Shown piece after piece: positions 15,983 to 25,319 of a DNA stretch of 64,000 bases. The position numbers and the translations under genes are program-made. The stretch comes from Paenibacillus psychroresistens. GTDB lineage: Bacteria > Bacillota > Bacilli > Paenibacillales > NBRC-103111. Where the stretch lies: contig NZ_CP034235.1 in assembly GCF_009728935.1 (NCBI RefSeq), positions 2,766,001-2,830,000 on the forward strand. Direction: 5' to 3'. Under the pieces are notes generated by a model that worked only from the letters and a program-made list of their open reading frames with translations, did no database searches and was not told the DNA's origin. Positions within the stretch are counted from its first letter, which is position 1. Every line of letters begins with the position of its first letter.

Positions 15983-17554
15983 ATGATGAGATTATCAAAA
16001 AAATTAACTGGATTGTGTTTAAGCTTGATTATGGTTAGTATGCTGCTAGTTAGCTTCCCTTTTACCGCGAATAAAGCTAATGCTTTTACAACAGCGAACG
16101 CAGATACGGCAATGAGTGCTTTTGTCAGCACATTTTATGATTCCTCTGCCAAATATTTTTACACAAACAGTGATCATGCCATTCACGCTGAGCATGCTCA
16201 TGGACCGAATGCGGGACTGTATACAGATTTCTGGTGGGAGGCTCAGCTCTGGGAAACAGTAATGGATGCTTATCAACGGACGGGCAGTGCTACTTATCGC
16301 ACCATGATTGATGATATTTATACGGGTTTTAATCTTAAATATACGAATATGACAGATAATCAATTTAATGATGATTTGGGCTGGTGGGCGCTCGCTTGTT
16401 TAAGAGCTTATGAGATTACTGGCACTGTGGAATACCTGAATCGAGGGTCATTTCTCTTCGATACTGTTTATGCCAGTTGGAGTACAACGAACTATGGTGG
16501 TGGGATTTGGTGGAGAAGGGATGCGACCAACCCGGCATCTTCAACCAATGCTCAGAAAAATATGGCAACTAACGCACCGATGATCATGGCAGCAATTAAA
16601 TTGAAAAATGCATACAGCAATAGTGCATATTTAACCAAGGCGCAGCAGATTTATACCTGGACTAAGAGTACTTTGGTCAATGGCAGCAAGGTCAATGATC
16701 ATATCGAAGGCACAGGAACAGGTCTGGTTAAGGATTGGGATTTTACTTACAATTACGGTACATTTCTTGGAGCGGCTTTGGCGCTTTACCAAGACACAAG
16801 CACAGCTTCTTATCTAACGGACGCCAATAGTGCTGCCAACTATGTCATTGATAAGATGACATCAGCAACATCCTTGTTATATGAGGGAGAAAACGATGCG
16901 CCAGGCTTTAAAATGATTTTTGCGCGAAATTTAAATCAGCTTAGAGTTCAAGCGAGTCAATCGCAATATTTAAGCTTTTTGCAGTCAAACGCGACACAGG
17001 CATGGAATCATCGCAGAACCACAGATAACATTATCGGCAATGACTGGTTGAAACCAACGGGTACCACCTACGTGCAAAGTTTGGCTGCAGCTGCCGGTGT
17101 TTCAATTCTACAGTTTGTCCCAGCAGATGCCTATACAGGTAATATTGCTGGTAACGGTGTATATGAAGCTGAGAATGCTAGACGCACGTTAGTGAGCAGC
17201 CTTGGTATGGTCAACGAGAGCACGAATACAGGCTATAATGGTCGTGGTTATGTCGCGGGTTGGAATACGAACGCTACCTCAATAGATTTCTATGTGAATC
17301 AAAATTCAGCAAGCACTAAAACAGTTACTTTCCGCTATTCGGCCGCAGCTGGAAATGCTTCCCGTTATGTTAAAGTAAACGGCGTATTTGTAGCGAATAA
17401 TTTATCCTTCACTGGGACAGCAAACTGGACTACTTGGAATACAGTGACAGTTTCTGTTCCCTTGAATGCAGGATCAAACACGATTCAGCTTGGCTTTGAC
17501 AGTTCAAAAAGTAATTCAAATTATCTAAATGTAGATCGGCTTTCTGGTTTATAA
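15983..17554 (+). CDS. Secreted GH76 alpha-1,6-mannanase-like enzyme with C-terminal CBM6/35-like domain
   Basis: 523 residues with a signal peptide ending near ANKANA (about residue 34). The GH76 domain spans about 40-385, with the catalytic pair in FNDDLGWW (Asp130, Asp131). The C-terminal about 135 residues begin YEAENARRTLV and contain SGL-type jelly-roll strands, as in CBM6/CBM35 carbohydrate-binding modules. The enzyme would cut extracellular alpha-mannan (yeast wall or plant-associated fungal mannan) into pieces for the upstream importer. Start is ATG 15983 (or 15986) behind AGGAGATG. Confidence 0.88.
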   Translation: MMRLSKKLTGLCLSLIMVSMLLVSFPFTANKANAFTTANADTAMSAFVSTFYDSSAKYFYTNSDHAIHAEHAHGPNAGLYTDFWWEAQLWETVMDAYQRTGSATYRTMIDDIYTGFNLKYTNMTDNQFNDDLGWWALACLRAYEITGTVEYLNRGSFLFDTVYASWSTTNYGGGIWWRRDATNPASSTNAQKNMATNAPMIMAAIKLKNAYSNSAYLTKAQQIYTWTKSTLVNGSKVNDHIEGTGTGLVKDWDFTYNYGTFLGAALALYQDTSTASYLTDANSAANYVIDKMTSATSLLYEGENDAPGFKMIFARNLNQLRVQASQSQYLSFLQSNATQAWNHRRTTDNIIGNDWLKPTGTTYVQSLAAAAGVSILQFVPADAYTGNIAGNGVYEAENARRTLVSSLGMVNESTNTGYNGRGYVAGWNTNATSIDFYVNQNSASTKTVTFRYSAAAGNASRYVKVNGVFVANNLSFTGTANWTTWNTVTVSVPLNAGSNTIQLGFDSSKSNSNYLNVDRLSGL

Positions 17555-17591
17555 TTACCCTAAGAACTTTGAAATGATTCAGGAGGGTAAT

Positions 17592-18086
17592 ATGTCAGAA
17601 TTGCAAAATGTAGGCTGCGGCATTTATACGATGGTTCTTGTTCAGGATGGAGATAAGGTTTTGCTTCTCAATCGTCCCGATAAACTCGGGTTTCCGGGTT
17701 ATCTTGGGCCAGGTGGCAAGGTGGACATTCCTGAAAGTATTACGGAAGGAGCCGTCCGTGAGTTATGGGAAGAAACGGGGCTGCGGATAAAACCAGAGAA
17801 TTTGATCTATAAAGGACTTGACGGATACGTTGTGCCTAATACGAATTATCGATATATGGTTTTTAACTACTTGGTCCAAATTTATGAAGGCGAGTTGCTG
17901 CAAAATCCTCCAGAAGGTGAGTTGGTGTGGGTTAATATTAATGAAGCCTTGGATTTGCCGATGCAGCCGTGGTTCGTTCGAAGATTTCCGCTTTTTTTCA
18001 AGGAGGGTACTTTCGAAATAACAGCAATTCGGGATGAAGAGGGAAACAAAGTCATGGATGATAAAGTAGTGAAGCTACAAGGTTAA
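17592..18086 (+). CDS. NUDIX hydrolase (MutT-like, 8-oxo-dGTP diphosphatase type)
   Basis: 164 residues. The Nudix box Gx5Ex7REUxEExGU is complete, from GKVDIPE to RELWEETGL (about residues 45-67). It hydrolyses a nucleoside diphosphate linked to another moiety; oxidised dNTPs are a common substrate in this branch, but that is not proven here. The start ATG 17592 has AGGAGGG at proper spacing; an upstream in-frame ATG at 17574 does not. Confidence 0.87.
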   Translation: MSELQNVGCGIYTMVLVQDGDKVLLLNRPDKLGFPGYLGPGGKVDIPESITEGAVRELWEETGLRIKPENLIYKGLDGYVVPNTNYRYMVFNYLVQIYEGELLQNPPEGELVWVNINEALDLPMQPWFVRRFPLFFKEGTFEITAIRDEEGNKVMDDKVVKLQG

Positions 18087-18140
18087 TCCGTTTAATGAAT
18101 GGAATATGGTATAGTAAGAGTTAAAAAAGGGTGAAGCACA

Positions 18141-18731
18141 ATGACTAATCAAGCTTTAATAAACCGACTTACTGAACTGGTGGGCATATGGACCGCAAAT
18201 ACTTTAGCACTTGCTCCTAAATATATTTTAAATGGAGAACTTGATCAGGAATTAGCCACCTTGAAGAAGCAGGTTCAACAGCAGCTAGAGGCAGGCCAAA
18301 TTTCTCAGAAGCAATCACAAGCTGCATTGGGTTTAATTGCAGGTCTTTATCTATGGAATGGAAATCTAGACAATTCGCATACAATTGCGCAGGATTTGGA
18401 GAACAAGACAGGGAGTTATCTGCATGGCATTCTACATCGGATGGAGCCCGATTACTCTAATGCGAAATATTGGTTCCACATGGCTGGTGGCCATCCAGAG
18501 TTTGAACAGCTGAGGGAAGAAACGCTTAAACTACTAGAGGATTCCACTTCTGGCAATGAGGCTCTTAGCCAGAGGTTCTTACTTAATAAAGGCTGGAATC
18601 CAGGCTTGCTGACAGACTTAGTGGAAGAAGCTTTAAGGAAAGGCGCAGTTGCTGAAGAAGTTACACTGTTGGAAAGAATTCAGGCATTAGAATTACGCCT
18701 TTTATTGGCAGGAGTATTACTAGTAATCTAG
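18141..18731 (+). CDS. Conserved protein of unknown function (196 aa)
   Basis: Mostly helical and soluble. The central block DNSHTIAQDLE...GSYLHGILHRMEPDY..NAKYWFH is the conserved core of a bacterial family I recognise only as uncharacterised; the His, Glu and Trp residues there may form a site. The start ATG has AAAAGGGTG upstream. It is a single gene between a Nudix hydrolase and a convergent secreted-protein gene. No function is proposed. Confidence 0.7.
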   Translation: MTNQALINRLTELVGIWTANTLALAPKYILNGELDQELATLKKQVQQQLEAGQISQKQSQAALGLIAGLYLWNGNLDNSHTIAQDLENKTGSYLHGILHRMEPDYSNAKYWFHMAGGHPEFEQLREETLKLLEDSTSGNEALSQRFLLNKGWNPGLLTDLVEEALRKGAVAEEVTLLERIQALELRLLLAGVLLVI

Positions 18732-18830
18732 CTTTCAAAAAGGTTATAAAAAGACAAGAGAAGACAAAAGATAACTATATATTGGGTTAAATTGTATAGT
18801 GTATAATAAATGTGGTGCGTGTATAAGGCT

Positions 18831-18866
18831 AAAAAAAGACCACTAAATTAGTGGTCTTTATCGAAA
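18831..18866. terminator. Bidirectional terminator between convergent genes
   Basis: AAAGACCACTA (18835-18845) pairs with TAGTGGTCTTT (18849-18859). The minus strand reads into a seven-T run, and the plus strand into TTTAT. It serves the unknown gene on the left and the secreted-protein gene on the right. Confidence 0.85.
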
Positions 18867-18903
18867 GAATAACACTATACTCTATTATTCGGGGATTCTA
18901 TTA

Positions 18904-19422
18904 TTAAGGTATATATTGCTGTACAATTTTAGTGATTTCCCCTCCATTTATAGTAACAACAAATGGATAGTCTTTGAGGGATGGATTGTTGGAGTCATGA
19001 AACAAGGATAATAATTTACCTGTAGAAATTTGTTCGTTCCATATTATTTCTTGGTCCCTAATACTACCTGAATGATTAAAATATTGCATAAATACTTTAG
19101 AGTCTTGCTTGACCTCATAGGTACGGAGTTTTTTGTTGTCATTTATAATATAGTATCCATCAGGGGCACCGGTTAAACCCGAATCCTTTTCACGCTCATT
19201 AAATATGATATCAGCGGCGGCTCCTTCATACCATAGTATATAATCTACCGTGATATAGGTTTTCCCATTCTTTTGAAATATGCTGTCTATATAAAGTGGA
19301 TGGTTATCTGCGTTTATTGGTATGGGATGATAGCTGTTTTCCTTAGCATTTGCGGTTGGACTGTTAAACTGGGCATTAAAAATCACTATTAATAGGGTTA
19401 AGATTGCAATAATTTTTTTCAT
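18904..19422 (-). CDS. Secreted protein of unknown function (172 aa)
   Basis: The signal peptide ends near TANA-KE (about residue 26). The mature part has a distinctive core YILWYEGAAADIIFNERE and GLTGAPDGYYI, followed by VFMQYFNHSG. I know similar hypothetical proteins from Bacillaceae and Paenibacillaceae, with no function. The start ATG 19422 is ten bases after AAAGGAG. It is monocistronic with its own terminator. Confidence 0.75.
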   Translation of the reverse strand: MKKIIAILTLLIVIFNAQFNSPTANAKENSYHPIPINADNHPLYIDSIFQKNGKTYITVDYILWYEGAAADIIFNEREKDSGLTGAPDGYYIINDNKKLRTYEVKQDSKVFMQYFNHSGSIRDQEIIWNEQISTGKLLSLFHDSNNPSLKDYPFVVTINGGEITKIVQQYIP

Positions 19423-19439
19423 CTGTCATCGATCTCCTT

Positions 19440-20090
19440 TTAGGTAATTAAAAAAGTAATTTTACCCAAGTTGTTAGTATTATTGTAAGCGAAAATCTTT
19501 ACCTCATTTTGAGCTTTACGATGCCGTCGTGCACCATATTAACATATGACCAGCACCGTCAGGTCTAATGTATGTAGAGATGGTTCTCTATTAACGTTAG
19601 CTGATATGGCATTACGATCGGATTTTGCTCGTTCATTTGCCTGCTTAGTTCATATTGTAAATTATTAATCCGTTTCACGCTCCTTCATCTCCGCCAGAAA
19701 TAACTGATCTGATAAACTACTAAGTTCTTATCTAGTTAACGATGCATTAAATAGCTTTAGATACATGGATGTCGATTCCAGCAGGTGCAATAGGCGGGAG
19801 TCTTGCAGAGCTGGTTTCTATTTCGTAAATGTATTATAAACCGAATATCATCTATATAAATAATAAGTATATTCAACAGAAGATATAGACTACATCTATG
19901 TACGGTTTATTTGTTGATTTTGTTGCAGACCAATTTATGGATTTGTTCTCCGGAGCCAGCAAAGTATTGGACACGAAACGAATCCTCGCAGTTGTAACCA
20001 TGAATGTTTTATTTACATAGAACCATTAAAGGGATAAAATGGAATAACTGATTAGGTTTTATATTCGACCCCTAAGGAGTTTTATCCATT
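19440..20090. other. 650-base region without an intact gene
   Basis: All frames are broken. A fragment near 19765-19830 translates as MSIPAGAIGGSLAELVSIS, which resembles part of a membrane transporter but is too short to assign. A 40-codon frame at 19898-20020 (MYGLFVDFVADQFMDLF...) lacks a good ribosome site. The region looks like decayed coding sequence. Confidence 0.5.
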
Positions 20091-21536
20091 ATGCAACGAT
20101 ATCGATTTATTTGTATTACAATGCTTATCCTTCTAATTGCAGGTTTAAGCCCGTTTTCATTATCTGCAAAAGCAGCTGAAGCTGATTCTTCTAGCAAAAT
20201 TAATGAAATTTTGCAAATGATCCATACCAATCATTTAAGTGATGCTAGTGAGGAAGATTTAATAGAAGCAGCGATCCAAGGGATGGTAGATTCACTCGAC
20301 GATCCCTATACCGAATATTTTAGTAAAGATGAGCTAGCCGATTATCTAAAAGCTGTTGAAGGTGGATATTTAGGCATAGGAATTACAATGGCTCATGACG
20401 AGAACGGCGTGTATATTGCAGATGTCGCTAAAGCTTCTCCAGCCTCACAGATAGGTCTATTAAAAGGCGATTATATTCAAAGGATCAACGAAAAAAAGCT
20501 GACTTTTAATAACTCGGATATAGTCTTCGAGGAAGCTTTGAGTGGGAGTGTCGAAGGAAGTAAGATTACATTGAGCATTAAAAGAGGGAATGAAATCAAG
20601 AGTTTTACGATCCCACTTAAGACTATGGATATCCCGACAGTTACGGCTAAAATGCTTCCAGAGGGTGTAGGTTACTTAGCTTTATCCGGCTTTACTGCTG
20701 ATGCAGACAAAGCATTTACTGCAGCATTAAATGAACTAAAGAGTCAAAGGATGAAATCGTTAATCATTGACTTGCGTTATAACGGCGGTGGTTATATTGA
20801 GACTGCTAAAGCAATCGCTGCACATTTTATAAAGGATCAATTATTAATGACAATCCGCAATAAGGATGGTTTAGAAAAACCGATCATGGTGAGTGGTGGA
20901 ACCAAAGCAGATTATCCGATTGTTATTCTGGTAAATGAATATTCCGCAAGCGCTTCAGAGGTCTTTGCAGGAGCGATGCAGGATTATAAGCTAGCAGAAA
21001 TTGTAGGGGTGAATACCTATGGGAAAGGTGTTACCCAGAATATTATGCCTGTTTACAATGGAGGAGCGTTGAAAATCACTACAGAGGAATACTTCACTCC
21101 GAAAGATAATCCTGTCAATCATATAGGGATTAAACCGGATCATGAAGTAAAAGGTGATGTGGCACAAATGATCAAAGCCTATTATGCTGCAGGAGCTAAA
21201 AAAGTCCAGCTTAAATTGACTAAAACTGACTATACACTTAATCAAATTCAATTTGCTGGTTATGGTGTAGAAGCTTACATAGAAAAAAACAAGGACATTT
21301 TCGTGCCTACTCGACTTATCATGGCGATTGCAGATGGAGTCGTTGGTTGGGACAATGAATCCAAGCTAATGGTCCTTACGAATGGAAAAGTTACAACCAT
21401 GTTAGCCACCAACTCTGTGAATATATTAATGCGGGATGGAATAAGCTATGTCAGCGCCTCCTATATCCATAGCAAGTTCCCGGAAATAAGCTGGACATTT
21501 ATCAATAAAACAGTCATTTTGGAAGCTTCACATTGA
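20091..21536 (+). CDS. S41 C-terminal processing peptidase (CtpA/CtpB-like) with C-terminal stalk-like domain
   Basis: 481 residues. The order is a signal peptide (to about residue 28), a short S41 N-terminal helix bundle, a PDZ domain (GGYLGIGITMAHDENGVYI, about 95-175), and the S41 catalytic core with Ser in YSASASEVFAGA and Lys in YGKGVTQ, a Ser-Lys dyad. The last about 100 residues (VPTRLIMAIADG...GISYVSASYI) look like a copper-amine-oxidase-N/stalk repeat rather than the usual peptidoglycan-binding domain. It degrades or processes extracytoplasmic proteins, possibly during sporulation (inference). The start follows AAGGAG. Confidence 0.88.
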   Translation: MQRYRFICITMLILLIAGLSPFSLSAKAAEADSSSKINEILQMIHTNHLSDASEEDLIEAAIQGMVDSLDDPYTEYFSKDELADYLKAVEGGYLGIGITMAHDENGVYIADVAKASPASQIGLLKGDYIQRINEKKLTFNNSDIVFEEALSGSVEGSKITLSIKRGNEIKSFTIPLKTMDIPTVTAKMLPEGVGYLALSGFTADADKAFTAALNELKSQRMKSLIIDLRYNGGGYIETAKAIAAHFIKDQLLMTIRNKDGLEKPIMVSGGTKADYPIVILVNEYSASASEVFAGAMQDYKLAEIVGVNTYGKGVTQNIMPVYNGGALKITTEEYFTPKDNPVNHIGIKPDHEVKGDVAQMIKAYYAAGAKKVQLKLTKTDYTLNQIQFAGYGVEAYIEKNKDIFVPTRLIMAIADGVVGWDNESKLMVLTNGKVTTMLATNSVNILMRDGISYVSASYIHSKFPEISWTFINKTVILEASH

Positions 21537-21586
21537 TTCTTTGGAATCTATGTTTGCTATATAATTTTGATAGGAGAGATTGAGAA

Positions 21587-22765
21587 ATGAAAAAAAGATT
21601 GTTGATTGCTTTAACCGTTGTCATGGCATTAAGCTTTTCAAGCACACAGGTATTTGCAAAAGTGGAGGCTGCTGTACAACCAACGAAGGTTTTTGTAGAT
21701 GGGGATCCTATTGCTTTTACAGTCGATCCTTTGAATGAAAAGGGAACCACATTAGTTCAGTTTAAACCGGTTTTTGAAAAGCTAGGCTTGACAATAGTTT
21801 GGGATCAGGCTGCTCAAACGGTAACAGGGACTACATATAATTTAGCTGTTCAGCTTACGATTGGCAGTAAAACCGTGTTAGTGAATGGTGAGAAAAAGCA
21901 GCTTGCTGTTGCACCTAAGATCGTTAACAGTGTGACGATGATTCCACTACGATTTGTGGGCGAAGCTTCTGGCAGAGATGTTAGCTGGGATGGTCGGACA
22001 AAGACCGTTTTTATTGCTTCTACTAACGATCAAATTTTACATGTGATTGCCCAAAACCTCAGTTATGCTCAAAGCGAAGATGTAGAAGGATATGTGTCTA
22101 CATTGGATCCAGCTACTCCAGGTATCGAACAAATGGCATTACAATTGGCGCAGATCAATGCAGCCTACGATCTTAACTACGTACTAGATAACGTTGAAAT
22201 TCTTAGTGTGAAACAAGATAAAGCAGCTGTAAAATTAACGCAAACGACTACAAAAGTATCAGGTCCTGAATTTGGAAATAATAAAACGGATACAAATACG
22301 AGTCTAAATAAAGTAAATGGAGAATGGAAACTGGCAACTACTAAGATTCTAAAGATAGACTATTTGAACCAGGATTTACTTAAAGAAAGCAAGATTACTT
22401 TATCAGAAGATGACCAGAAGCAAGTTATAGCTGTATTGGAGAAAAATCGACTTTCTGGAGAAAAAGAAGATTTGGAAGCTCTGAAATCAACTTTCGATGC
22501 AGCTTATCCAGATTTGGATGCGAGAATGGGACAGTTGACACAACTGTTTGCAGCGTATGATTTTAAAACAGCCGTTTCCGATTATAAATTTATTGGAAAT
22601 ACGGTGGACGAAGTCAAAGTTTATTCGATTGGTACTCTTACGAAAGTTAAAGGACCTGAATTTGCTGATTATAAAGGTGAAAGCATTGACACGCTTAAGA
22701 AAAATAAAGCGGGTGAGTGGAAAATTATTAAGTCAGATACGATATCTGTTGAATATATTCAATAA
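21587..22765 (+). CDS. Secreted copper-amine-oxidase-N (stalk) domain protein
   Basis: 392 residues with signal peptide (about 1-25, VFA-KV). A stalk domain (about 30-140) has the repeat words FVDGDPIAF, VQFKPVFEKLGLTIVW and MIPLRFVGEASGRDVSW. A C-terminal region of about 240 residues contains two NTF2/DUF-like halves sharing the phrase VKGPEF (near residues 225 and 345), so it is internally duplicated. It lies 50 bases after the protease gene and is probably transcribed with it. The domain name is historical; no oxidase activity is implied. Confidence 0.85.
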   Translation: MKKRLLIALTVVMALSFSSTQVFAKVEAAVQPTKVFVDGDPIAFTVDPLNEKGTTLVQFKPVFEKLGLTIVWDQAAQTVTGTTYNLAVQLTIGSKTVLVNGEKKQLAVAPKIVNSVTMIPLRFVGEASGRDVSWDGRTKTVFIASTNDQILHVIAQNLSYAQSEDVEGYVSTLDPATPGIEQMALQLAQINAAYDLNYVLDNVEILSVKQDKAAVKLTQTTTKVSGPEFGNNKTDTNTSLNKVNGEWKLATTKILKIDYLNQDLLKESKITLSEDDQKQVIAVLEKNRLSGEKEDLEALKSTFDAAYPDLDARMGQLTQLFAAYDFKTAVSDYKFIGNTVDEVKVYSIGTLTKVKGPEFADYKGESIDTLKKNKAGEWKIIKSDTISVEYIQ

Positions 22766-22826
22766 TATCAAGCTAAATCAAATTACAAATCATTCCTTAA
22801 AGATACGAAATATGGGGACTTAATTA

Positions 22827-22856
22827 GGAGCGGACAATATTCCGCTTCTTTTTTTG
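22827..22856 (+). terminator. Rho-independent terminator
   Basis: AGCGGA (22829-22834) pairs with TCCGCT (22841-22846), followed by TCTTTTTTT. It closes the protease and stalk-protein unit. Confidence 0.88.
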
Positions 22857-22939
22857 CATGCTTTTGTGTTATAATAATTTGTTATGACGTAAATATCTAC
22901 GGAATTAGCCATATATCGATGTGAAATAAGGGAGATAAA

Positions 22940-24202
22940 ATGACATTTAACGACTTAAATATTATACCGGAAATTCTAAAAGCATTAAGCAAAGAAAACT
23001 ATACTACACCCACACCTATACAAGAACAAGCTATACCTGCTGTGTTAGCTGGCCGAGATTTGCTTGGCTGTGCTCAAACAGGAACGGGAAAGACGGCAGC
23101 ATTCGCTGTGCCAATTATTCAGTTATTAATGGAACAGCCTAGGAAGCCAAATATACAAGGTCGTGTTCGGTCATTGATATTAACACCAACAAGAGAGCTC
23201 GCATTACAGATTGATGAAAACATTCGTGCGTACAGCCAATTCACTGATTTGAGATGTTCGGCTATTGTCGGCGGCGTTTCACAAAAAGCACAAGAGCGGG
23301 CACTCAATAAAGGCGCGGATATTATTATCGCAACTCCAGGCCGACTTATCGACTTAATTGGTCAAAAGCGAATTGATTTACAATACGTCTCTATCTTAGT
23401 TCTAGATGAAGCTGACAGAATGCTCGATATGGGCTTCATCAACGATGTGAAGAAAATCATCACTAAAATGCCTAGCAAACGACAAACTTTATTCTTCTCG
23501 GCCACAATGCCGCCAGAAATCTCCAAAATGGTTAAGACACTGCTTGTTAACCCTGTAAAGGTTGAAATTACCCCGGTATCTTCAACGGTGGATAGGATTC
23601 AACAATCTCTTTACTTAGTCGATAAGGCAAATAAGCAAAATCAATTGAATCATCTTTTACAGGATAAATCGATTGTATCTGCATTGGTATTTACACGTAC
23701 CAAGCATGGCGCTGATCGTGTTACTAAAGAGTTAGCTAAAGTGAAAATTTCTGCCCAAGCTATTCATGGCAATAAATCTCAATCAGCCCGTCAAAATGCA
23801 TTAAGTAATTTCAAGAGTGGCGTAACAAGGGTGTTGGTAGCTACTGATATCGCTGCTCGAGGGATTGATATCGATGAGCTTTCCCATGTGATTAACTTTA
23901 ATCTTCCCAATATCCCAGAAACCTATGTTCATCGTATTGGTCGGACAGGCAGAGCGGGATTAAGCGGGGTTGCAATCTCCTTTTGCGAGCTTGAAGAAAT
24001 TCCATTTCTTAAGGATATCGAGAAATTGATTGGAAAGAATATTCCTGAAGTTACCGACCATCTGTATCCGCTGCTAGGTGCAGTTCCTGCAAGGCTAGAA
24101 GTAAAGCAGGCAGCAGCCGTAATTAAACCAGTTAAACCGAAAGCTAACCCAGCTCGCAAACCTAAGGCCGAATGGTTTAGTAAAAGTAGAACGAGTAAGT
24201 AA
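22940..24202 (+). CDS. DEAD-box RNA helicase (RhlE/CshA type)
   Basis: 420 residues. Q motif TPIQEQA, Walker A AQTGTGKT, PTRELA, TPGR, DEAD, SAT, RGIDI and HRIGRTGRAG are all present. A short basic tail (KPKANPARKPKAEWFS) ends the protein. It unwinds RNA in ribosome assembly or mRNA decay and is often induced by cold. The start follows GGGAGA. It is a single gene. Confidence 0.95.
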   Translation: MTFNDLNIIPEILKALSKENYTTPTPIQEQAIPAVLAGRDLLGCAQTGTGKTAAFAVPIIQLLMEQPRKPNIQGRVRSLILTPTRELALQIDENIRAYSQFTDLRCSAIVGGVSQKAQERALNKGADIIIATPGRLIDLIGQKRIDLQYVSILVLDEADRMLDMGFINDVKKIITKMPSKRQTLFFSATMPPEISKMVKTLLVNPVKVEITPVSSTVDRIQQSLYLVDKANKQNQLNHLLQDKSIVSALVFTRTKHGADRVTKELAKVKISAQAIHGNKSQSARQNALSNFKSGVTRVLVATDIAARGIDIDELSHVINFNLPNIPETYVHRIGRTGRAGLSGVAISFCELEEIPFLKDIEKLIGKNIPEVTDHLYPLLGAVPARLEVKQAAAVIKPVKPKANPARKPKAEWFSKSRTSK

Positions 24203-24273
24203 GAGTAGATGATCTATTATTTTAAATTCTAAGAAAGTATAAGTATTCACTATTATACGGATCTTAGAATTCC

Positions 24274-24317
24274 GGACAAACGCACCCGTCCTGATAGGAC
24301 GGCGTAGCCGTTTATCC
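24274..24317. repeat. Structured intergenic palindrome, copy 2
   Basis: Outer arms GGA-C-AAACG (24274-24282) and CGTTT-A-TCC (24309-24317) enclose a perfect seven-base inner stem CCGTCCT-gat-AGGACGG (24286-24302). It has the same orientation and flanking words as copy 1 at 2129-2175, but the inner stem is different and fully paired. It abuts the stop codon of the minus-strand gene at 24318. Confidence 0.75.
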
Positions 24318-24611
24318 TTATTTGATACGTCTAATTTCAGCAATATCAGCTTCATGTGAAATCGAGCGAATGGATAACCGCTCTAAGATCTTTTGTTGAT
24401 CTTGCTGCAATTGCATAATCGTTTTTTGATTGTCCAACAATAAAGAAACATCTGTTTTTAATAAAGATATATCTGTTTGTAATTCCTCGACTTTTGAATT
24501 AGTTGTTCCGACTATTTGAATTAGTGTAGAAATCATTTCTTCGCTGCGATCCGAGCGTTTATCCATACTTTCAAGCTTACTTAGAATTAAATCATTACTC
24601 TTGTCACTCAT
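24318..24611 (-). CDS. Small coiled-coil protein (97 aa), unknown
   Basis: ATG 24611 follows GAAGGAGA at seven bases; an upstream in-frame ATG lacks a ribosome site. The protein is almost entirely coiled coil with heptad spacing (SKLESMDKRSDR, VEELQTDISLLKTDV, LQQDQQKILERL). There is no signal or membrane segment. Such proteins are common in Bacillales and resemble phage-type or structural coiled-coil proteins. No function is proposed. Confidence 0.7.
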   Translation of the reverse strand: MSDKSNDLILSKLESMDKRSDRSEEMISTLIQIVGTTNSKVEELQTDISLLKTDVSLLLDNQKTIMQLQQDQQKILERLSIRSISHEADIAEIRRIK

Positions 24612-24788
24612 CTTTTTATCTCCTTCAATTAATATGTATTCTTCAAATAATATCATATCATAAACTTTGTTTAATTTGCATCCTATAAACCGTTGAAATT
24701 GAAAGGGGGATGGAAGCAGTTTCTCAACATTTCTTGTCCTAAATCAGCTTCCTCTGCATAAGTATGTAGTAAAAAAGGAGTGTGAACT

Positions 24789-25136
24789 ATGGACAAGAAA
24801 GTGAAACGCTATTACACGTTAAAGCAAAAGCAGAAAGAGATAGAGCAAGAAGTAGCAGAGCTTCGTACTGAAATTACGACCTATTGCGCAGAGAAGGGGA
24901 TTACTGCACTTGAGGTCGGAAAATATAAAGTGAAAATTGTTTTGCAGGACAGGAAAGAATACGATGATAGTAAGCTTTATGATGCACTGCCTGATCCCGA
25001 GGTATGGAAGATGATTTCCAAATCCGATTCTTCCAAAATCACCAGTCTCATTAAACTGGACGTTATTTCGGAAGAGACGATTAAGGATACCTTTTCAATA
25101 AAGTCCATTACGCTGCTTCAAGTAGAAAAAAAATGA
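24789..25136 (+). CDS. Small soluble protein of unknown function (115 aa)
   Basis: The N-terminal third is a charged coiled coil (LKQKQKEIEQEVAELRTEI). The remainder is beta-rich with GKYKVKIVLQDRKEYDD and DPEVWKMISKSD. The pattern is reminiscent of Gp157- or Gam-like phage nuclease-inhibitor helpers, but the similarity is too weak to name. Start follows AAAAGGAG. It is monocistronic and followed by a strong hairpin. Confidence 0.7.
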   Translation: MDKKVKRYYTLKQKQKEIEQEVAELRTEITTYCAEKGITALEVGKYKVKIVLQDRKEYDDSKLYDALPDPEVWKMISKSDSSKITSLIKLDVISEETIKDTFSIKSITLLQVEKK

Positions 25137-25153
25137 AATAAAATATATTAATT

Positions 25154-25186
25154 CCCCCCTTGAAACTATAAGGGGGTTATTTTACT
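25154..25186 (+). terminator. Rho-independent terminator
   Basis: CCCCCTT (25155-25161) pairs with AAGGGGG (25170-25176), followed by TTATTTTACTTTT. Confidence 0.85.
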
Positions 25187-25319
25187 TTTACATTTCTGCT
25201 AAAACTTAATTGTCCCCATCTCAATCCCTTGCCAAATCTTTTCCATAGAGTTACGATAGAGCAACGCCAAATTGAGTTATGTAAGCCTAAATATAAAATG
25301 CTATAAAGGAGAATATCGC

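Noticed and set aside
19898..20020. 40-codon frame MYGLFVDFVADQF...
   Set aside because: No proper ribosome site, no family recognised, and surroundings look decayed.
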